Assembly (NCBI GenBank): GCA_026125795.1
Contig: JAHCKM010000003.1
Location: 682,001-746,000, forward strand
DNA: 64,000 nt
Origin: Burkholderiaceae bacterium
GTDB lineage: Bacteria > Pseudomonadota > Gammaproteobacteria > Burkholderiales > Burkholderiaceae_C
Reading direction: 5' to 3'
The notes under the pieces are model-generated. The model was not told the origin of the DNA. It saw only the letters and a program-made list of their open reading frames with translations, and made no database searches. Shown here piece after piece: positions 57,519 through 64,000 of this stretch (positions are counted from its first letter, which is position 1; every line of letters starts with the position of its first letter). The translations under genes and the position numbers were made by a program.

Positions 57519-58694
57519 ATGACGCGCGGTGGACGCATGTCGTACGAAGGCGTCGCGGTCGCCGTGCCGGTGACGGTGCCGTACGTGCGCTATTCGACGC
57601 ACAACGCGCACTGGTTCATCGGCCAGGCGCTGCACGCGCTGCTCGACGCGTCGCACCTGGCCAAGCAGCAGATCGACGGCCTCACCGTGAGCAGCTTCTC
57701 GCTCGCGCCCGACACGGCGGTGGGGGTCACGCAGCACATGGGCCTGTCGCCGCGCTGGCTCGATCACATCCCTACCGGGGGTGCGTCGGGCGTGATGGCG
57801 CTGCGGCGCGCGGCGCGCGCGGTGCAGGCGGGCGACGCCGACATCGTGGCCTGCGTGGCGGCCGACACCAACCATGTCGACTCGTTCCGTCTCACGCTCG
57901 GCTCGTTCAGCCAGTTTGCGCGCGACGCCAGCTACCCGTATGGCTCGGGTGGGCCGAACTCGATCTTCGCGTTCATCACCGCGAACTACATGCGCACATA
58001 TGGGGCCACGCGCGAAGACTTCGGCCGCATCGCGGTGGCCCAGCGCGCCAACGCGCTGAACAATCCGAATGCGCTGTTCAAGAAGCCGCTGACGCTCGAC
58101 GAATACATGGGAGCCCGGCCGATCGCCGAGCCGATCCACTTGTTCGACTGCGTGATGCCGTGTGCCGGCGCCGAGGCCTTTCTGGTGATGCGCGAGCCCA
58201 AGGCACGCGAGCTCGGATTGCCGCACGCGCTGGTGCGCGGCGCGATCGAGCGCCACAACGCCTATGCCGACGACCCGATCTTCGTGCGCGGCGGCTGGCG
58301 CGTGGACCGCGACGAGCTGTACGCGCAGGCCGACGCCACGCCGGCCGATGTCGACTTCGTGCAGACCTACGACGACTACCCGGTCATCGTGATGACGCAG
58401 TTCGAGGATCTGGGCTTCTGCGACAAGGGCAGCGGGCCCGCGTTCGTCCGCGCACAGACGCTGACGCACGACGGCACGTTCCCCAACAACACGAGCGGCG
58501 GGCAGCTGTCGGTGGGCCAGGCCGGCGCGGCCGGTGGCTTTCTCGGCATGACCGAAGCGATCCGCCAGCTCACCGGGCAAGCCGGTGCGCGCGCGGTGAA
58601 GGACGCCAAGCTCGGCCTCGTCACCGGCTTCGGCATGGTCACCTACGACCGCTGCCTGTGCACCGGCGCCGTCATTCTCGGAACAGCGCCATGA
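57519..58694 (+). CDS. thiolase-like protein (SCP-x/Ltp2 branch) lacking thiolase catalytic residues
   Basis: A 391-residue thiolase-fold protein. The loop that normally holds the nucleophilic Cys reads TGGASGVMAL (86-95) with no Cys. The usual catalytic His of GHPxG is replaced: NTSGGQLSVGQAGAAGG has Gln334. The motif TYDDYP (283-288) followed by EDLGFC matches the YDCFT...LEDLGFC of Ltp2-type lipid-transfer/aldolase proteins. With a DUF35 protein next door, a retro-aldolase role is plausible. The ATG at 57519 has GGAGG upstream. The stop overlaps the next gene. Confidence 0.87.
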   Translation: MTRGGRMSYEGVAVAVPVTVPYVRYSTHNAHWFIGQALHALLDASHLAKQQIDGLTVSSFSLAPDTAVGVTQHMGLSPRWLDHIPTGGASGVMALRRAARAVQAGDADIVACVAADTNHVDSFRLTLGSFSQFARDASYPYGSGGPNSIFAFITANYMRTYGATREDFGRIAVAQRANALNNPNALFKKPLTLDEYMGARPIAEPIHLFDCVMPCAGAEAFLVMREPKARELGLPHALVRGAIERHNAYADDPIFVRGGWRVDRDELYAQADATPADVDFVQTYDDYPVIVMTQFEDLGFCDKGSGPAFVRAQTLTHDGTFPNNTSGGQLSVGQAGAAGGFLGMTEAIRQLTGQAGARAVKDAKLGLVTGFGMVTYDRCLCTGAVILGTAP

Positions 58695-59944
58695 CGATGC
58701 CGCTGATGAAACCCAAGCGCAAGAACCCGGTCTTGCGCACGCGGCAGATCAACCTGCCGCCGTGGGGGCGCAGCCGCGTGGCGCTCGGCATGACGGCAGC
58801 CGCGGCCGAGGGCCGCTTCGAGCTGCAGGTGTGCGGCGACTGCAGCGCCGTGCAATACCCGCCGCGCGAGGCGTGCCACCGTTGCCTGTCGGCACGCCTG
58901 CAATGGCGCGCACAAACGGGTGAAGGCACCTTGCTCGGCCTCACCACCTTGCACCACAGCAACGACCTGTTCTTCCGCGAGCGCCTGCCATGGCGTCTGG
59001 GGCTGGTGCACCTCGACGCCGGCCCGTCGCTGATGGTGCACGTGCACCGCGAGGTCGGCGACGCGCCGGCGCGCGTGCACGTCGGCGCGCGGCTCGACCG
59101 CGCCGGGCAGGCGGTGCTGATCGGATTTCCCCAACAAGGGAGCGAACACATGGCTGACGACCCGATGCTGCGCGAGATGACCAGCGACCCCAAGTTCCGC
59201 AAGGTGCTCGTCACTGACGGCAAGACCGCGGTCGGGCAGGCGATCGTGCACGCGCTGGTGAAGGCCGGTGCCGACATCGTCTGGGTCGGCCATGCCGAGC
59301 CGTGGAAGAAGCTGCCCGGCTTCGACGACATCACCGCGCTGCCGCAGGTCACGCTGGTGCCGCTGGACCTGACCAATGGCCGCTCGGTGGCCGAACTGGC
59401 CGGCGAGATCGGCGGCAAGGTCGACATCGTGATCAACAACGCCGAGGTGCACCGCGCGTTCGGCATCGCGGCGCGGCGCGGCACCGACGTGGCCAAGGCC
59501 GAGATGGACATCAATTACTTCGGCGCGCTGCGTCTGGCGCAGGAGTTCGGCCCGGCGCTCAAGGGCCGCTCGGCCGACGGCGTGACGCATGCCGCGGCGT
59601 GGGTCAACCTGCTGTCGATCTACGCGCTCTCCAACTTCCCGCCGCACGGCACGTTCTCCGCGTCTAAGGCCGCGGCCTATTCGCTGGCGCAGTGCCAGCG
59701 CGCCGAGATGCGGCCGGCCGGCATCCGCGTGATCAACGTGTTCCCCGGGCCGATCGACGACGAGTGGAATCAGAACCTGCCGCCGCCGAAGGTGGCGCCT
59801 GCCGCGCTCGCCAGTGCGATCGTCAAGGCGCTGCGCGATGGCGTGGAAGACGTCTACCCCGGCGACGTGGCGCAGGAGTGGCTCGAACGCTGGCGCGACA
59901 ACCCCAAGGTGCTCGAGCGCGAGCTCGCGGCAGGAGGCCAGTGA
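58691..59944 (+). CDS. DUF35 zinc-ribbon/OB-fold protein fused to a degenerate SDR
   Basis: A 417-residue fusion. Residues 1-150 are a DUF35 protein: zinc ribbon Cys48, 51, 62, 65 (CGDC...CHRC) plus an OB fold. From Met154 follows an SDR whose glycine motif is TDGKTAVG, whose NNAG motif is NNAE, and whose catalytic YxxxK is FSASK (Phe322). An AAGGGAG site (59136-59142) lies seven bases before an ATG at 59150, so the SDR may also be made alone. The DUF35 part should bind the thiolase-like protein encoded just before (overlap ATGA). Confidence 0.85.
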   Translation: MTMPLMKPKRKNPVLRTRQINLPPWGRSRVALGMTAAAAEGRFELQVCGDCSAVQYPPREACHRCLSARLQWRAQTGEGTLLGLTTLHHSNDLFFRERLPWRLGLVHLDAGPSLMVHVHREVGDAPARVHVGARLDRAGQAVLIGFPQQGSEHMADDPMLREMTSDPKFRKVLVTDGKTAVGQAIVHALVKAGADIVWVGHAEPWKKLPGFDDITALPQVTLVPLDLTNGRSVAELAGEIGGKVDIVINNAEVHRAFGIAARRGTDVAKAEMDINYFGALRLAQEFGPALKGRSADGVTHAAAWVNLLSIYALSNFPPHGTFSASKAAAYSLAQCQRAEMRPAGIRVINVFPGPIDDEWNQNLPPPKVAPAALASAIVKALRDGVEDVYPGDVAQEWLERWRDNPKVLERELAAGGQ

Positions 59945-59946
59945 CC

Positions 59947-60735
59947 ATGACCTCTCAAGTGCTCACCGGCCTCGTCGCGTCGCTCGCCAGCGGCCGCATT
60001 CGCGTGATCGACCTGACGCAGACGCTGACGCCCGACTTCCCGCAGATCGCGCTGCCCCCCGAGATGGGCCAGTGCTGGCCGTTTCGCATCGAGGAGGTCT
60101 CGCACTACGACGAGCGCGGGCCCGGCTGGTACTGGAACAACTTCTCCTGCGGCGAACACACCGGCACGCACTTCGACGCGCCGATCCACTGGATCTCGGG
60201 CCGTGACCTGCCCAACAATTCGGTGGACACCATTCCCGCGCAGCACTTCGTGGCGCCGGCCTGCGTCATCGATTGTTCCGAGCAGGCCAAGGCCGATCCG
60301 GACTACCTGCTCGGCGTGATCGACATCGAGGCGTTCGAGGCCAGGCACGGCCGCATTCCGGAAGGTGCATGGGTGCTGATGCGCACCGATTGGTCCAAAC
60401 GCAAGGACCCCGAGGCCTATCAGAACTTCGACGAGACCGGCCAGCACACGCCCGGCCCGAGCGCCGAGGCGGTGAAGTTCCTGGTCGAGCAGCGCGGCGT
60501 GCTCGGCTTCGGCTCCGAGGCCATCGGCACCGACGCCGGCCAGGGCTACCACCTGCGGCCGCCGTATCCGTGCCACTACTACATGCATGGCGCCGGCCGC
60601 TACGGTCTGCAGTGCCTGAGCAACCTCGACCTGCTGCCGCCCACCGGCGCGGTGCTGATCTGCCCGCCGCTGAAGATCGAGAAGGGCAGCGGCAGTCCGT
60701 TGCGTGTGCTGGCATTGGTGGAGCAGGGATCATGA
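59947..60735 (+). CDS. cyclase-family metal hydrolase (kynurenine formamidase fold)
   Basis: A 262-residue cyclase-family protein. The metal-binding motif HxGTHxDxPxH is exact: His71, His75, Asp77, His81 in EHTGTHFDAPIHW. Family members hydrolyse amides or lactones (for example N-formylkynurenine). In a pathway with indolepyruvate-like enzymes an amide or ring-opened product is possible. The ATG at 59947 or GTG at 59941 may start it; the stop overlaps the SDR gene by four bases. Confidence 0.88.
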   Translation: MTSQVLTGLVASLASGRIRVIDLTQTLTPDFPQIALPPEMGQCWPFRIEEVSHYDERGPGWYWNNFSCGEHTGTHFDAPIHWISGRDLPNNSVDTIPAQHFVAPACVIDCSEQAKADPDYLLGVIDIEAFEARHGRIPEGAWVLMRTDWSKRKDPEAYQNFDETGQHTPGPSAEAVKFLVEQRGVLGFGSEAIGTDAGQGYHLRPPYPCHYYMHGAGRYGLQCLSNLDLLPPTGAVLICPPLKIEKGSGSPLRVLALVEQGS

Positions 60736-61463
60736 GTATTGATCTCGACGTCGCAGTCGTCACCGGCGGCAGCGTCGGCATCGGCCGCGCGATATGCGAA
60801 GACCTGCTCGTGCGCGGCTACGAGGTGGTGTCGCTGGCGCGGCGCGCGAGCGGGATCGACCACGCGCGCATGCACGACATCGAGGTCGATCTGATGGACC
60901 GTGCCGCCACCGCGCAGGCAGTGCAGGAGCTGGCGCGGCGCTTTGCACTGACGACGGTGATTCACAACGCCGGCGTGATCCGGCCCGCGCTGCTGTCAGA
61001 GGTGCAGCTCGACGACCTGGGCGCGCTGGTGGAGCTGCACCTGGGCGCGGCGATCCAGCTCGTGCAGGCCGCACTGCCGGCGATGCGCCAGCGCAAGTTC
61101 GGCCGTGTGGTGCTGCTGTCGTCGCGCGCCGCGCTGGGCGCGCAGACGCGCACCAGCTATTCGGCCACCAAGGCCGGCATGCTCGGCATGGCGCGCACCT
61201 GGGCGCTGGAGCTGGCGGCCGACGGCATCACGGTCAACGTGGTGGCGCCGGGGCCGATCCACAGCGACATGTTCTATGACGTGATCCCGGCCGGCAGCGA
61301 GCGCGAGAAGAAGCTCGCCGCATCGATCCCGGTGCAGCGCATCGGCGAGCCGGCCGACGTGACGCGCGCCGTGGCGTTCTTTGCCGACCCGGCGGCGGGC
61401 TTCATCACCGGGCAGGTGCTGTACGTGTGCGGCGGCAGCAGCGTGGGAGGGCTCACGCTTTGA
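60732..61463 (+). CDS. SDR-family oxidoreductase
   Basis: A 243-residue classical SDR. TGGSVGIG binds the nucleotide; NAG is HNAGV; the triad is Ser in LLSSRAA, Tyr and Lys in YSATK. It resembles 3-oxoacyl-ACP reductase/3-hydroxyacyl dehydrogenases. In contrast with the SDR part of the fusion two genes upstream, its active site is complete. The stop overlaps the TTG start of the second oxygenase. Confidence 0.9.
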   Translation: MSIDLDVAVVTGGSVGIGRAICEDLLVRGYEVVSLARRASGIDHARMHDIEVDLMDRAATAQAVQELARRFALTTVIHNAGVIRPALLSEVQLDDLGALVELHLGAAIQLVQAALPAMRQRKFGRVVLLSSRAALGAQTRTSYSATKAGMLGMARTWALELAADGITVNVVAPGPIHSDMFYDVIPAGSEREKKLAASIPVQRIGEPADVTRAVAFFADPAAGFITGQVLYVCGGSSVGGLTL

Positions 61464-62767
61464 GCCACACGGCAAGCGACATCGCGGCGCTCGTGAAGGA
61501 CGATCGCGTGCACCGCGACGTGTATATCAGCCCCGAGCTGTTCGCGCTCGAGCAGCAACAATTCTTCGTGCACACCTGGCTCTACTACGGCCACACCAGC
61601 CAGGTGCCGAACGCCGGCGACTACTTCGCGCAGGACATCGCCGGCCGCCCGCTGGTCATGGTGCGCCAGAGCGACGGTGGCATCCGCGTGCTCTACAACC
61701 GCTGCGCGCACAAGGGATCGCGCCTCGTGAGCGACGAGAGCGGCAACGTGGGCCGCTTCTTCCGTTGCCCGTACCACGCCTGGACCTACAAGCTCGACGG
61801 TGCACCGCTCGCGGTGCCGATCAAGGCGGGCTACGAGGGCACGCGGCTGCACGAATGCGAATCGGGCCGCGGCATGAGCGCCGTGCCGCACGTGGCGGTG
61901 TATCGCGACTTCGTGTTCATCAAGCTCGGCGACGCCGGCCCCGATTTCGAGAGCTACTTCGGCGAGGCGCTGCGCGCGATCGACAACCTGGTCGATCGCT
62001 CGCCGGTGGGCAAGCTGCGCATCGAGGGCGGCGTGCTGCGCAACATCGTGCACTGCAACTGGAAGATGTACCTCGAGAACATCAACGACACGGTGCATCC
62101 ACCCTCGACGCACGAGTCGGCCACCGCAGCAGCGGGCCGGCTGTGGGAGGGCCAGCCCACCGATGCGCCGAAGCCGATGGCGATGGAGCAGATCCTGCCG
62201 TTCGCCGCCAGCTACGACTTCTTTGACCGCATGGGCGGTCGCGTCTATCCCAATGGCCACAGCCTGCTCGGCGTCAACTTCAGCATCCACTCGGGCTACG
62301 CCGCGTTGCCCGAGTACGAGGCCGCGATGCGCGCCGCGCACGGCGACGCACGCGCCGCCGAGATCCTGGAGCGCTCGCCGCAGAACGCGCTGTGCTTCCC
62401 GAGCCTGGCGCTCAAGGGCTCGCCGCAAGCCATCCGCGTGATCCGGCCGCTGGCGGTGGACCGCACGCTGATCGAGGCCTGGAGCTTCCGCGTCGAGGGC
62501 GCCCCTGACATCCTGTTCCAGCGCTCGCTCACCTACAACCGCCTCGTGTTCTCGCCGATGTCGGTGGTGGCGCACGACGACGTGCACCTGTTCGAAAGCA
62601 TCCAGCAGGGCCTGCGCGCCGACGGCAACGAATGGATCAGCCTGCACCGCGGCTTCGATGCTCGGGAGTTGGAGCAGAGCACGGCCACAGTCGGTGGCAC
62701 CAACGAGCTGTTGATGCGCAACCAGTTCCGTGCCTGGGTGAAGTTCATGACGTTGGGGATGATGTGA
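61460..62767 (+). CDS. Rieske ring-hydroxylating oxygenase, alpha subunit (second copy)
   Basis: A 435-residue catalytic subunit, paralogous to the 53921 gene. The Rieske ligands are Cys82, His84, Cys103, His106; the iron site is Asp210, His213, His218 (NINDTVHPPSTH). The TTG at 61460 is the likely start: a GGGAGGG site lies eight bases upstream, and the frame begins SHTASDIAALVKDDRVHRDVY (two parts), matching the first copy's start. An in-frame ATG at 61427 would overlap the previous gene by 37 bases. Confidence 0.9.
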   Translation: MSHTASDIAALVKDDRVHRDVYISPELFALEQQQFFVHTWLYYGHTSQVPNAGDYFAQDIAGRPLVMVRQSDGGIRVLYNRCAHKGSRLVSDESGNVGRFFRCPYHAWTYKLDGAPLAVPIKAGYEGTRLHECESGRGMSAVPHVAVYRDFVFIKLGDAGPDFESYFGEALRAIDNLVDRSPVGKLRIEGGVLRNIVHCNWKMYLENINDTVHPPSTHESATAAAGRLWEGQPTDAPKPMAMEQILPFAASYDFFDRMGGRVYPNGHSLLGVNFSIHSGYAALPEYEAAMRAAHGDARAAEILERSPQNALCFPSLALKGSPQAIRVIRPLAVDRTLIEAWSFRVEGAPDILFQRSLTYNRLVFSPMSVVAHDDVHLFESIQQGLRADGNEWISLHRGFDARELEQSTATVGGTNELLMRNQFRAWVKFMTLGMM

Positions 62768-63113
62768 AGCTCGTGGAAGCCTCCAATCAGCGTGTGGCGC
62801 GGCGCGGTGAGCGGTACCCGGGGCGGGCTCCTACTGGGTCGGTCGGCGCTGCGCGCCGACTTCGCAGCGGTGCTCACTCCGAGAGGGCGGCTGCGATGCC
62901 GCTCGCAGCGGCCCTGAACGGGCCACTGCCTCATGGCTTCTCGCCGGTCCGGCCCCTGCGGGCCCGGACTTCCCCTCTCTGCGTTCCGCTCCTCGCCGCC
63001 CCACAAGTCGCCCACCCCGGATACCGCCCACCGCGCAGAGACGCTCGTGGTGTGCGTCGTGGAATACCCGGCCGCGGCTTTGCCTTGCTCGGTGTTTGCG
63101 TGGGAGTGGCCGA
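62768..63113. other. 346-base spacer between second oxygenase alpha and beta genes
   Basis: No credible gene. It contains stems such as GTCGGCG/CGCCGAC (near 62852-62870) and GGTCCGGCCCC...GGGCCCGGAC (near 62957-62974), like the other GC-extreme spacers. A spacer this long between alpha and beta genes is unusual; a promoter or processing site could lie here. Confidence 0.45.
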
Positions 63114-63602
63114 ATGATCGACTCCACCATTGAGCGCGAGTTGAGCAATCTCATCGTGCACGAAGCCGCGCTCATCGACGCGCGCCGCTTCGATGAATGG
63201 CTCGCCCTGTTCGCCGACGATTGCCGCTACTGGATCCCGCTGCAAGGCGCCGCGCAGGCCGAAGACGCGCAGCACAACGCGCTGGCCGACGAGGACAAGC
63301 TCCTGCTGAAGCTGCGCGTCGAGCGCCTCAAGAGCCCCAAAGCGCATTCGCAGCACCCGCCGAGCCGCTGCCAGCACGTGCTGCAGCAGCCTCGTGTCGT
63401 ACAGGCCGATCTCGCAGCCGGAAGCTGCGAGTTGCACACACCCTTCATCTATGTCGAATCGCGCGGCGAGCAGCAGTTGATGCTCGCCGGCGTGGCGCGG
63501 CACCGGCTGGTGCGGCGCGAGGAGAGTTGGCGGATCGCGTTCAAGCGAGTCGATCTGCTCAATGCCGGCGCTGCGCTGCCGGCGATCCAGTTGTTCCCGT
63601 GA
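63114..63602 (+). CDS. Rieske ring-hydroxylating oxygenase, beta subunit (second copy)
   Basis: A 162-residue beta subunit. It has LIVHEAALIDARRFDEWLALFADDCRYWIP (two parts), ADEDKLLLKLRVERL and KAHSQHPPSRCQHVLQQP, aligned with the first beta subunit. The ATG at 63114 follows a GGGAG site. It would pair with the second alpha subunit, 346 bases upstream, and possibly also exchange with the first pair. Confidence 0.9.
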   Translation: MIDSTIERELSNLIVHEAALIDARRFDEWLALFADDCRYWIPLQGAAQAEDAQHNALADEDKLLLKLRVERLKSPKAHSQHPPSRCQHVLQQPRVVQADLAAGSCELHTPFIYVESRGEQQLMLAGVARHRLVRREESWRIAFKRVDLLNAGAALPAIQLFP

Positions 63603-63635
63603 CGTTCGTCCATCCAACCCATCGGAGATGCCGAC

Positions 63636-64000
63636 ATGACAACCTTGATTCGCAACGCGGCACTGGCCACAGGGGCCCTGGCCTTCGCCGCAGCAACGCT
63701 CGCCGCTGACCTCAAGGTCGGCCTGAGCGTGTCGCTGTCGGGCCCGAATTCGTCGCTTGGCATCCCGTATGCCAAGGGCATGCAGGCGGCGGTGGCCTAC
63801 AAGCCCGAGATCAACGGCCGCAAGGTGCAGCTGATCGTGCTCGACGACGGCTCGGATCCCACCAATGCCGGCCGCAACGCGCGCAAGCTGGTCGAGGAGG
63901 AGAAGGTCGACATCCTGATGGGATCGTCGGGCGTGCCGGCCACGATCGCGATCTCGCAGGTGGGGCGCGAGAGCAAGACGCCGATGATCGGGTTGTCGCC
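63636..64000 (+). CDS. branched-chain amino-acid-type ABC transporter substrate-binding protein (partial)
   Basis: The first 121 codons of a periplasmic binding protein of the LivK type; the rest is outside the window. A signal peptide (ATGALAFAAATLAA) is followed by DLKVGLSVSLSGPNSSLGIPY and KVQLIVLDDGSDPTNAGRNARKLVEEEKVDIL (two parts), typical of the family. A GGAGA site lies before the ATG. In catabolic operons such proteins import aromatic acids; the permease and ATPase genes are expected downstream. Confidence 0.9.
   Translation, partial: MTTLIRNAALATGALAFAAATLAADLKVGLSVSLSGPNSSLGIPYAKGMQAAVAYKPEINGRKVQLIVLDDGSDPTNAGRNARKLVEEEKVDILMGSSGVPATIAISQVGRESKTPMIGLS

Overview
The window is high-GC chromosomal DNA from a betaproteobacterium, most likely of the order Burkholderiales. 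The evidence is the Bug/TctC-type (tripartite tricarboxylate) substrate-binding genes, the clpS-clpA, lpxH-cyclophilin-cysS and accA-tilS-lysC-tRNA-Ser neighbourhoods, and a PhaAB-type fused Mrp antiporter. The genus cannot be fixed from the sequence alone.

Layout. (1) 1-9766, minus strand: a tightly packed catabolic operon. It holds a ThDP-dependent decarboxylase-like enzyme, an atypical SDR, a BNR-repeat protein, a VOC protein, a DUF1185 protein, an alpha/beta hydrolase, an MhpA-like FAD hydroxylase, a NIPSNAP protein, an aldehyde dehydrogenase, an FMN reductase and a Bug protein cut by the window edge. (2) 9911-11925, plus strand: a 28-bp palindrome, a second Bug gene and an IclR-type regulator, divergent from the operon. 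(3) about 11930-16010: a mobile, probably decaying mobilisation module. It has a candidate IncP/MOBP-type nic site, a MobC-like gene, a MOBP relaxase broken by a frameshift, a TacA/TacT toxin-antitoxin pair and an AlpA-like regulator; no integrase is visible. (4) 16061-28435: a broken membrane-protein gene, glgC, a tandem UspA protein, the complete Mrp/Pha cation/proton antiporter operon, an acyl-CoA synthetase and a DUF6607 protein. (5) 28452-43353: housekeeping genes (hybrid histidine kinase, cold-shock protein, ClpS/ClpA, MtfA-like peptidase, LpxH, two cyclophilins, TPR protein, CysS, DNA glycosylase, AccA, TilS, LysC, tRNA-Ser(GCU)). (6) 43354-44556: a poorly coding stretch after the tRNA, holding a convincing 36-codon membrane peptide gene. 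(7) 44557-48601: a four-gene operon with a SolA-like amine oxidase, an opine-dehydrogenase-family protein, a 3-hydroxyacyl-CoA dehydrogenase and an alpha/beta-fold protein lacking its catalytic residues. A convergent MarR gene follows. (8) 49236-64000+: a long catabolic operon with IorA/IorB-like 2-oxoacid oxidoreductase, a VanB-type reductase, two Rieske ring-hydroxylating oxygenases (alpha and beta each), a CoA ligase, a thiolase-like protein, a DUF35-SDR fusion, a cyclase-family hydrolase, an SDR and a branched-chain-type ABC substrate-binding protein cut by the window end.

How the genes work together (inference). Region 1 looks like hydroxylation, extradiol cleavage, hydrolysis and aldehyde oxidation of an aromatic acid, with uptake sensed or supported by Bug proteins and control by the adjacent IclR protein. 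Region 8 looks like an aromatic or arylpyruvate pathway under MarR control: oxidative decarboxylation to a CoA ester or CoA activation, two ring oxygenations sharing one reductase, then side-chain breakage. The most unusual element is the thiolase-like protein next to the DUF35-SDR fusion. The first lacks the thiolase Cys and His but keeps the tyrosine region of Ltp2-type aldolases; the second has lost the SDR catalytic Tyr. Together they suggest a CoA-thioester aldolase rather than a thiolase. The substrates of both catabolic operons are unknown.
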